Shown here: piece after piece, positions 8,823 to 16,417 of the stretch
Position numbering within the stretch: the stretch's first letter is position 1
Layout of the letters: the number at the start of each line of letters is the position of its first letter
Origin: Caproicibacterium argilliputei
Lineage (GTDB): Bacteria > Bacillota > Clostridia > Oscillospirales > Acutalibacteraceae
Assembly: GCF_029211325.2 (NCBI RefSeq)
Contig: NZ_CP135996.1
Span: forward strand, 2,480,001-2,544,000
Direction of reading: 5' to 3'
Length of the DNA stretch: 64,000 nt
Program-made: the position numbers and the translations under genes
Notes under the pieces: generated by a model
Told to the model about the DNA's origin: nothing
Databases searched by the model: none
The model's input: only the letters and a program-made list of their open reading frames with translations

Positions 8823-8860
8823 TCTTTTCCCCTTGACATCAATACCACGCACTCAACGTG
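8823..8860. other. attachment junction between elements A and B (copy of rlmD 3' end)
   Basis: Read on the minus strand this segment encodes HVECVVLMSRGKE and stop, the conserved end of RlmD, but the codons before it (..INQKQSS) have no RlmD similarity. It matches 34 of 38 bases of the true rlmD end at 61282-61319, with uninterrupted CCCTTGACATCAAT and ACGCACTCAAC blocks. To its left, about 47 bp also align with the sequence left of the 61282 copy (CCCCG.AAGC.CC ... TCTTTT), as expected for the equivalent ends of two related elements. From 8861 rightwards the sequence diverges. This marks the left boundary of element B and the right boundary of element A. The rum/rlmD 3' end is a known target of streptococcal elements such as Phi-m46.1 (from memory). 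Confidence 0.8.
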
Positions 8861-9218
8861 GCTCGATTGCTTCTGATTGATGTCCGGTACCACCCGAAAC
8901 GCAAAATAAGCCTTCGTTTGTTCGCGGGAATTTATCCAAGGGTAAAAATGGCTCCAAAAAGGCGAAATTCACACCTCGTCCGTTCGAGAGAACAAGTCTA
9001 AGGGGCTTCCAGTACCTATTATAGCATCTACAGCAATTCCGCAATCGTCTTAAAAGCGCAGGCTGTGGAAATAAGTCCAGATTTCATCGTCTCAACCTAT
9101 AACTTGCCTACAGAAGGCGATGATCTGTGTCTGAGTTTTGTTTGCATGACAAGATGTTCAGCCATCGGAATTTTCCTCTCCAAATGTAATTTAAAAGGCA
9201 CGAGACAACATAAGAGGT

Positions 9219-10121
9219 TTATTTCAGTAACTTCCGTTTCTGCTCTTCGAATTCTTCTCTTGTAATAATTCCATTATCCAGAAGCTTCTTGAATTTCATT
9301 ATTTCATCTGCTGCACTCATGTTCTGCACAGGTGCATATTGTACTGTCCGTTTTTTCTCTTTATTCGCAGCATCTTGTAGCACCTGAAGAGTAGATATTA
9401 TTTCCTGTGCCCGCTGCATAAGATTCCTGTACGACCACGAACTCTTATCTATACTCCCCATGGTGAGAAGATCGATATATTCTGTAGGATGTTTTACATC
9501 ACAAACTGTTATCTTGATCCGCAATGACCTACAAGTCTCATGTACCTTCCGCTTGGACGCTGCACTGCCAACGACAGCTCCAACACCGCCAAACAGCAGT
9601 CCTCCAGCAACCGCTCCCCCAAGACCGCCTTTAATGACTGTATTGCCATCTTCCAACAGTTCAAAGCTTATAATATCCTCTATGTGATGCTTTACAGGTT
9701 CTTTAAATAGTTTCGGCGTTACATACCAAAGATTTCTGCAATCTATCTGAAGATACTTCTGGACTGCTTTTGGCACTTCAATTTTATGTGGGATAGAAGT
9801 AACTATTTGGCTGGATGTAGCGCTTTCAGCATTGCCTACATCATATGATGTGGACGTCTTTTCAAAATGAGAAGATACCGGCGGCACATATCCGTGAAGC
9901 TGTTTTTCTTTAGGAGCCGTGCCGTCTCCACGTTCATTCATTGTAATTTCAGCTCTTATGTCATCTGATGTAGTTTGCAAGTTTCCCGCCCATGTAAAAG
10001 GATTATGACCGGCTTTTTTCACGCAATCAAAGCAGACAAATTCTCTGCCCTTAATTAGGAATTTATTGACTGCTATCTTTTTTAGCTGTTTCCCGCATAT
10101 GCAACAATATATATTTGCCAA
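9219..10121 (-). CDS. zinc-finger and SHOCT-domain protein with glycine zipper
   Basis: GGAGGG sits 6 bp before a TTG at 10121, which makes the protein begin MANIYCCICGKQ rather than at the ATG 36 bp upstream; length 300 residues. The N-terminus has two CxxC pairs (CCICGKQ, VCFDCVKK), a treble-clef or DUF4428-like zinc site. The centre has a low-complexity linker, then a PH-like segment with a glycine-rich hydrophobic stretch (GGLGGAVAGGLLFGG, near 188-205), a glycine zipper that could insert in a membrane. The C-terminus is a SHOCT hairpin (EIMKFKKLLDNGIITREEFEEQKRKLL). Function is not known. It is the last gene of the leftward defence island and lies 195 bp after the GHKL gene. Confidence 0.75.
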   Translation of the reverse strand: MANIYCCICGKQLKKIAVNKFLIKGREFVCFDCVKKAGHNPFTWAGNLQTTSDDIRAEITMNERGDGTAPKEKQLHGYVPPVSSHFEKTSTSYDVGNAESATSSQIVTSIPHKIEVPKAVQKYLQIDCRNLWYVTPKLFKEPVKHHIEDIISFELLEDGNTVIKGGLGGAVAGGLLFGGVGAVVGSAASKRKVHETCRSLRIKITVCDVKHPTEYIDLLTMGSIDKSSWSYRNLMQRAQEIISTLQVLQDAANKEKKRTVQYAPVQNMSAADEIMKFKKLLDNGIITREEFEEQKRKLLK

Positions 10122-10316
10122 TTCGCGCCCTCCATTCTTGTACAAAACATATTTCATTTGATGCGGACGTGCTATTTCTTAATTTCCTTTTTTCTCCATC
10201 CTGTAACTGACATTAATCTCAACACTTGCTTCAGTGACGTCTGACGCTGTTATTCAACCGTGACCATACATTCGGTGGCCTACCTTCATTCTTCAGCCTT
10301 TTGTCCGCTAATTGTT

Positions 10317-12677
10317 TTAGACCGCTGCCAAAGCCTGTGTTGTATCATTCAAAGTAAGATCTGCCATAGTCTCTAGCATCGGGATCAACACTGGAGAAAG
10401 CATTGTACTTACCGTGCTCACGGCATTCTGTACATCAACGTCCTTATCCTCAGGCTTTTTTGAGCCCTTGTAATACCCGATAACGCTCATGCCAATTAAG
10501 GCCATGCTTGTCGAATACCGAGCCTTTGTCAGTTCTGATTTAGCGGAATCCCTAACGCTATTGAGCTCTGTCAGAAAATAAGTGTTATCCATATTCAAAT
10601 AATAGTCTCCGCCCTCATCTGTTGGCACATATTTCAGTGCAGAATACTGGTTCATATCGTACTCATCCCACTCGTCTTTTCTGATCGGTATAATTTCCGG
10701 AAGTGCAATTCCCCCATTATTCTGCGTATCTTTCTTGCCGGTATTTTTTGAGAAAGTACGGGCCCCCTGACCACCGCTAGAATCATATTCCTGTGCCTCT
10801 TCGACGGCTAGAATAATGGTGTTCTCAAAATCATTCACAACACAGTCATCTTTGATCTTTGTCATAAAGGTATGAGTATCTCCGACGCTAACGCCCACAG
10901 GCATTCTTATTGTCAAAGTTGCAATACCATTATACAGATTCAGAGGGCCCTTTAAATCCTGACGTTCGACACCATCCATACAAAGAATCAATCCTCCTGA
11001 ATCAATAGGGCGATTAAAGTAATCATTCTGGACATCCGTTTCAAACTGCACACGGCAGTCATGGTTAATAGGTGCATGTTTATTTAGCTTTCCGTCCTTA
11101 AGTTTGCCCTTAAGCCTGAAGAATGTCGGGTGATTTTTTCCTTTAAATGTATCCGCCACTGTGGCAGCCTGCTCATTTGCAAACGGTGATCTAATCGTAG
11201 TACCAGCTATAAAGAGCTTAGAAAGTACAGGTGATTTATGTAGGATATTCTCCAAGACATTCTTAAGCGGTTTATTGTCAGCAACTTTATCCTTCAACGC
11301 AGCTGTACGGCGATCGTGTTCCGCCTTTTTGAGGCCTTGGTTATCGCGGAGGACTTTTTCCAGCTGCGTCTCAATTTTTTTAGAGAAATCACTTGTTCTA
11401 ATACGATCCCTACTGGTCATAAACATGGCTTCCTGATGATTGATATCGAATTTAGAGCAATCCACCAATACCAACAAACTACTTTTAATGTATGAAAGGT
11501 TTACGCGATTGAAAAAATTATCATTCTCGATGCCTTGCGTCTGGCCGTTCATAATATAAACGATACCGTCTTTTTTCCTGTAGTTGCTCTGTTTATTCTT
11601 CTTAAACAAATAGATGGAGAACGGCATTTCTTGTCCATCAACGTTTATCGATCCGGAGGATGGGAAGTTATCCTCAATATTGTCTTCTCTATCGTCATAT
11701 AGTCTGGTTACCATTCCATTCAGCGTTGCTTCCAAGGTGTGGCCACTATATGTAGGACGGCACTCTCTCAGACGAATTGGATGCGCCAGGTCCGGAATCA
11801 ATAAGGAAAGACGATAGTTTAAGCCGAACAGGATATTGGTTTTGTACCCGCTGAGCTCGTAATTATAGAGCTTTATAAAGGTTCCGTATACCATTTCTTC
11901 ATATTTGTCTACACCAGCGACAGTCGGAATAATGGGCATAGTTTCGGCCTTAAAGGTCAAGAGAGAACCGTCCGAGCAAGCAAGATATGTATACATAGAA
12001 CTCTTACGGCCTTCACGAGCTTCCTCTTTGCGAACCACGGTTACAGACCACTCATCGAATGTTGGATCGTTATCTGTGTTTGGAATGTCTGGACAACGCC
12101 TCGAAATTACAAGCTGCAGGTGATGTTTCCCACAGAATGGGAATGCCCCAGTACCACCCATGTTGAATTTGCCCTGCACAAAGGGAACCTTCAGTTTATT
12201 GCTCTTGCTGAGCGACAGTATTGTTTGTGGCATTTTCTTAGGAGTTTGTCCTTCACCACGGTCCACAATGGTAAGATTCTCCTCGCCATGCGCTTTCCCG
12301 GTAGCAGCCAGAATAATGTTTTTTGAAAGCTCATTTCTGCTCTTGGTATCGAGATTCATCAACTGACCATTACGCATATGGAAGAACTCAGATAAGGCAG
12401 CCTGCATACTCTGCGGAGCATCCGGACCACTTACGCTTTTGCCGTGTATCATGCACTCCTTCATCAGTACAGCGTCAACTGAATTAATCAGTTTTTCAAC
12501 TAATGCAGCATCGGCATTGCTCTGCTGATTACCAATGATAGAGTAGTTATTTTCGTTGTTGCCATAGGGCTGCCAATATGCGTAGTTGTCCCAGTAGCCA
12601 GCTTCCTTAAGTACACTGATGAGGTCCTTCTCAGTCTCTGTGCAGACAAGTTTCTTTGCAAGGTCAATGTTTTTCAT
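10317..12677 (-). CDS. large GHKL (HSP90/MutL-type) ATPase in defence operon
   Basis: AGGAGA precedes the ATG of MKNIDLAKKL, giving 786 residues. The Bergerat ATP-binding fold is visible: N-box ..EKLINSVDAV with Asn65 and Asp68, DRGEG motif (Asp139, Gly141, Gly143) and the NMGGTGAF lid motif near 172-179. The rest, about 600 residues, has no domain that I recognise apart from MutL/HSP90-like transducer character and an Ala-rich C-terminus. It follows McrC on the same strand after 234 bp and lies in an island of restriction genes. GHKL ATPases occur in several phage-defence systems, but I cannot match this one to a named system. It could be a sensor or motor for the McrBC module. Confidence 0.8.
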   Translation of the reverse strand: MKNIDLAKKLVCTETEKDLISVLKEAGYWDNYAYWQPYGNNENNYSIIGNQQSNADAALVEKLINSVDAVLMKECMIHGKSVSGPDAPQSMQAALSEFFHMRNGQLMNLDTKSRNELSKNIILAATGKAHGEENLTIVDRGEGQTPKKMPQTILSLSKSNKLKVPFVQGKFNMGGTGAFPFCGKHHLQLVISRRCPDIPNTDNDPTFDEWSVTVVRKEEAREGRKSSMYTYLACSDGSLLTFKAETMPIIPTVAGVDKYEEMVYGTFIKLYNYELSGYKTNILFGLNYRLSLLIPDLAHPIRLRECRPTYSGHTLEATLNGMVTRLYDDREDNIEDNFPSSGSINVDGQEMPFSIYLFKKNKQSNYRKKDGIVYIMNGQTQGIENDNFFNRVNLSYIKSSLLVLVDCSKFDINHQEAMFMTSRDRIRTSDFSKKIETQLEKVLRDNQGLKKAEHDRRTAALKDKVADNKPLKNVLENILHKSPVLSKLFIAGTTIRSPFANEQAATVADTFKGKNHPTFFRLKGKLKDGKLNKHAPINHDCRVQFETDVQNDYFNRPIDSGGLILCMDGVERQDLKGPLNLYNGIATLTIRMPVGVSVGDTHTFMTKIKDDCVVNDFENTIILAVEEAQEYDSSGGQGARTFSKNTGKKDTQNNGGIALPEIIPIRKDEWDEYDMNQYSALKYVPTDEGGDYYLNMDNTYFLTELNSVRDSAKSELTKARYSTSMALIGMSVIGYYKGSKKPEDKDVDVQNAVSTVSTMLSPVLIPMLETMADLTLNDTTQALAAV

Positions 12678-12911
12678 TTCTAGTTTCTCCTTCATTCAGC
12701 ACGCTGTATTTGTTCGTTGAAAATGCCTCCACAGCCTACATGGACATATAAAACACAGACTTTCATGTGTCTTGTCTGCACAGAGACTGGTGTATTTTCT
12801 GATTTCGAATTTGTTATTTAGGGTTGTAGCCTTATCAGCGTGGCCTTTTTTCTCTCGTCCTTGGTCTTTCTTCTCCTGCGGCAACGCTCCTGCACTACTT
12901 TTCCTCCTCAA

Positions 12912-14003
12912 TTACTCGTGTTGCTTTCTAACTTTATCTTTTGATCTATCAAAGTGCTCCGCAGCAATATCGTCCAGCTGCTTTGCAATTTCTGAAAACT
13001 CCAAATTCAGATCAAGCGTTTGTACACTTATCTGATTGCCGCTCATTTGATATTTATTGTCCGGCTGAATTTCCTCATCTGTTTTTGCATAAAGGAGCAT
13101 GCCTGATACGGTGTGATCTGCATTTTCAAACTCCGCATCTTTATTCTTCACATAAGTGAATATTTGATATAGATTATTTGAATGCAGTGTGCTGATGCCA
13201 TATTGTGTTTGCATTGTGTGCGTATAATACTTCGCGTCAATAATGAGTACTGTATTGCTCTCTGCATCCTCCAGCATGATATCACTCTGCATAATCGGAA
13301 GAAGCGTGCCGACGCCGTCGTCCAGTGCCCACGGAATCTGCGATGCACTTGCTTTCAGTTCCGGATGCTCTTTGATATAATATTCAAGAACGAACTTCTC
13401 AAATAAACGATTCATACGCTGATCATCTACAAATGACGCCAGTTTATATTCTCCGTCATCTGTTGTCAGAAGCATTCCCTCAATAATCAGCTGACAAATG
13501 CTCAGAAGTACACGATATGTCTGATTATTTCTCTGGAAACGGATAGACGTCCATCTAATGCTTGTAGGTTCAACCTCATCCACGTTTGAGAAATACAGCA
13601 TTTCTTTTTTTAGCTCGTCTTTATATTCTGTATCGATCTCCGCATGACGAATCAACAGCATGACCGTTGTTTTCAGAATTTGGTTAAGCAGGTTATTTTC
13701 AGAAAGTTCATCATACTCGCAAGTAAGTCTCTGTTTACGGGCAATTTGATTTTTTATAGTGCCCGGCATATCAATCTTGCCACGCATTACCGGTAGGTCT
13801 TCTTTTCGGTTTAGATACTCCCTGTATAGACCCTGTTTTAATTGCCGACCGATTCCCTTTGAAAGAATTGCAGCAAACAGGTTATGTATGTTCTCGAATT
13901 CTTCCTTAGCGACCTTTTCATCATCAGACTGCTGCAGAGTAGTGAAAGCATAGGAAAGCATATAGTAAATATTTTTTATAAAAATGCTCTTATCCTTTGT
14001 CAT
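12912..14003 (-). CDS. mcrC: McrC-like nuclease subunit
   Basis: This 363-residue protein resembles McrC of modification-dependent (type IV) restriction. The N-terminal half supplies the McrB-contacting helical region (NIYYMLSYAF, PVMRGKID). The C-terminal half has a PD-(D/E)xK nuclease core: Asp241 in MQSDIMLED, then Asp256 and Lys258 in LIIDAKYY, with ..NLYQIFTYV after it. Its ATG overlaps the McrB stop by 4 bp (ATGA), so the two are translationally coupled. McrC stimulates McrB GTP hydrolysis and cuts DNA once translocation stops. A gap of 234 bp separates it from the GHKL gene downstream, and nothing convincing is coded there. Confidence 0.88.
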   Translation of the reverse strand: MTKDKSIFIKNIYYMLSYAFTTLQQSDDEKVAKEEFENIHNLFAAILSKGIGRQLKQGLYREYLNRKEDLPVMRGKIDMPGTIKNQIARKQRLTCEYDELSENNLLNQILKTTVMLLIRHAEIDTEYKDELKKEMLYFSNVDEVEPTSIRWTSIRFQRNNQTYRVLLSICQLIIEGMLLTTDDGEYKLASFVDDQRMNRLFEKFVLEYYIKEHPELKASASQIPWALDDGVGTLLPIMQSDIMLEDAESNTVLIIDAKYYTHTMQTQYGISTLHSNNLYQIFTYVKNKDAEFENADHTVSGMLLYAKTDEEIQPDNKYQMSGNQISVQTLDLNLEFSEIAKQLDDIAAEHFDRSKDKVRKQHE

Positions 14004-16399
14004 TGGAATACTCCATGAAGAATATTTTCCCAGCGCTGTAGTTTTGCCGTATCATCAAACCAGTATTCACTGAGCATAGGAAGAATGTCAAAATCCACAA
14101 CTGAGCGTAGCCATTCGTCCGAACAGGTATCATGCCCGCAGAAATAACTGTGTCCAATGCAGAAGCCCTTCCCAAGTGATTTGTCCGAAGCAATCTCCTT
14201 GTTCAGTTCCTTTACCTTTTCTATCAGTTCATTAAATGTTTCGTTATTAAGACTATTTTGATACTGAATGAATCCGTCAGAATCAAAAGCCGGTTCCATA
14301 TTGAAGAAACTGAATCTCCGTCTTAAAGCATAATCAATCATTGCAAGGCTGCGGTCTGCTGTGTTCATCATTCCGATAATGTACAGATTAGCCGGAACTG
14401 AAAAGGGCAGGCCGTTATATGCAAGAGTCGCTTTTACGCCGCGATAATCCTTCTCAATCAGCATAAGCAGCTCACCGAAGATTTTGCTCATATTACCACG
14501 ATTTATCTCGTCAATAATAAAGAAATAATCCTTATCCGGCTGGTTAGCTGCCTTCTGGCAAAAGCGATAGAAAATTCCGTACTTCAGCTCGAAACCATTC
14601 TCTACGGGCTTGTAGCCCATCATAAAATCTTCATAGGAATAATTTTGATGAAACTGTACGAATTCAATACGGCTCTCGTCCTTTTCACCCATCATTGAAT
14701 AGGCAAGACGCTTTGCAGCGAAAGTTTTCCCAACTCCGGGAGCACCCTGCAAAATGATATTCTTTTTATTACGAAGAACAGCTACAAGTGAGTTATATCG
14801 TCCTTCGGACATATAGACCTCGTCAAGAAAATCATCCTTCGTGTAGGCATCGATGGCCTTTTCCGTAGAGATTGGATTCTCGTCCCGGATGATATCCATA
14901 ATGAAATCATATTCGCCCTTAGTTAGCTTAAATAGGCTACCCTGTGGATTGACGAAATACTCCATCTTTTCAAGTTCCGGGTAGGCTTTTAGTGTCTGGT
15001 AATCAATCGGCGACGTGAGACCTTCTACCTTTTCAAAATCAAGCTTTTTGCCATCCTGCTCCGCACTGATTTTTGCTATTGCTACGATCTGCTTCACAGG
15101 GTTTGACTCATATCCGATGACCATGTCTCCCACTTTGGCATCGAGAAAATTTTGAAAAATGCGGCGCTTGTTACCGTTCTCGTTATAAAGCGTATATGAC
15201 TGTACATCGCCGACTGCAATTCCGGAGAAGCTCCAGATCTTCGGATTTGCATTTAACCACCAGTAGTGATGCTCATCCTCACCTTCCTCGGAAACGGCAT
15301 AGAGTTGAATCTGGCTCAGATCAACCTTGTCAAGAGCATCAGAAAGCTCGTCTCTCAATTTCCAGACATAGCTGCCTTCTTCATCTTTCCCAGCTACCTT
15401 CCCGACATAAAGAACAGTCCACCATCTGGAATTTTCATTATCACGTTCCATTACTGGGCATCCGGCCTTTTCAACAACCCTTCTGGCAAGCGCCACTGAT
15501 CCGCTGTTATAGAAATTCTTTGTTTCACCATATTTTACAGAAAGTTGAGTACAGGTAGCCTGACCGCCGTAATCCTTCATTCGACGCATAATCTCAAGGC
15601 TCCCCTCTGTGAAGACATTCTTGTCACTGAGAAGCCTCACCCAATCATCAACAGATAATCCTGGCTCGTATTCGGAAGGAAACCATTCTCCTTCTTGTGC
15701 GGACGTTTCTTTCCCTTTCTGGGAATAATACCGGCTGATATAAAAGCCAACGTCGATGGTCAAAGTTTTGAGATCTGGGTCAGGATAGCAGGTATCTGTC
15801 AGCTGAGATTTGAGAAGATTGACCAGTTCCGTATCCAGTTTCAGCTCATCGCAAATTTCATCATAAAATTTAATGAAGCTGCGAATATTATCAGCATAGG
15901 CTCCCTTTTTAAACCTATAATCACTGCCAAGCTCATCGGCAACCGTCTTAATCTCGCCGTATTTGTAAATGTAATATTTGTCCGGATACCGGAGCCAGAG
16001 ATAAATAGTAATGGCATTCTCATATTGGTAGTGTTGTGCAGCACCATTTCCGTATTTCTCAAGCATAATAGAGGATTGGTCTTTGAAAGCTTTTATGCGA
16101 TCATATACATCCTTGCTTTCATCATAGAGATTAATGAACATAGCACGGACTTCTTCCGGTGCGGTTTTGGCAAATCCCTCAATCATCCCCCGCGGAAAAT
16201 TATTCGTGGATGCAAGCAAATTGAGCGTCTTTGCCAAAGACCGTGAAAGCATATCCGCAAAGTCATCGGCATTTACGTCCCAGTTATCCTGAAAGCACTT
16301 GACGGCTTCCCATTTGTATTTTTCATTGCCCCATTCGGTAGTTACAAAATTTTTTTTGTAATCTACTAGCACATCCTTTAAACGAAATTTGTCAAACAT
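14000..16399 (-). CDS. mcrB: McrB-like AAA+ GTPase with EVE modified-base reader domain
   Basis: This 799-residue protein starts at ATG after AAAGGAG. Residues 1-230 are a helical N-terminal domain of unclear type. Residues about 370-500 look like an EVE (PUA-like) domain, with YWWLNANPKIW, GDMVIGYES and an IVAIAKI strand; EVE folds bind modified bases such as methylcytosine. The AAA+ motor follows: Walker A GAPGVGKT at 552-559, Walker B FFIIDEINRGN at about 627-636, and the McrB GTP-specificity signature MNTADRS at 678-684. It should recognise modified invading DNA and translocate it for McrC. It begins 18 bp after the HsdR stop, so it appears to belong to the HsdMSR transcript. Confidence 0.92.
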   Translation of the reverse strand: MFDKFRLKDVLVDYKKNFVTTEWGNEKYKWEAVKCFQDNWDVNADDFADMLSRSLAKTLNLLASTNNFPRGMIEGFAKTAPEEVRAMFINLYDESKDVYDRIKAFKDQSSIMLEKYGNGAAQHYQYENAITIYLWLRYPDKYYIYKYGEIKTVADELGSDYRFKKGAYADNIRSFIKFYDEICDELKLDTELVNLLKSQLTDTCYPDPDLKTLTIDVGFYISRYYSQKGKETSAQEGEWFPSEYEPGLSVDDWVRLLSDKNVFTEGSLEIMRRMKDYGGQATCTQLSVKYGETKNFYNSGSVALARRVVEKAGCPVMERDNENSRWWTVLYVGKVAGKDEEGSYVWKLRDELSDALDKVDLSQIQLYAVSEEGEDEHHYWWLNANPKIWSFSGIAVGDVQSYTLYNENGNKRRIFQNFLDAKVGDMVIGYESNPVKQIVAIAKISAEQDGKKLDFEKVEGLTSPIDYQTLKAYPELEKMEYFVNPQGSLFKLTKGEYDFIMDIIRDENPISTEKAIDAYTKDDFLDEVYMSEGRYNSLVAVLRNKKNIILQGAPGVGKTFAAKRLAYSMMGEKDESRIEFVQFHQNYSYEDFMMGYKPVENGFELKYGIFYRFCQKAANQPDKDYFFIIDEINRGNMSKIFGELLMLIEKDYRGVKATLAYNGLPFSVPANLYIIGMMNTADRSLAMIDYALRRRFSFFNMEPAFDSDGFIQYQNSLNNETFNELIEKVKELNKEIASDKSLGKGFCIGHSYFCGHDTCSDEWLRSVVDFDILPMLSEYWFDDTAKLQRWENILHGVFQ

Positions 16400-16417
16400 G
16401 TCTTAGCTCCTTTGGCC

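Noticed and set aside
12678..12911. Minus-strand frame of 71 codons between McrC and GHKL genes
   Set aside because: Basic, low-complexity translation with no convincing ribosome site; the gap is better described as non-coding.
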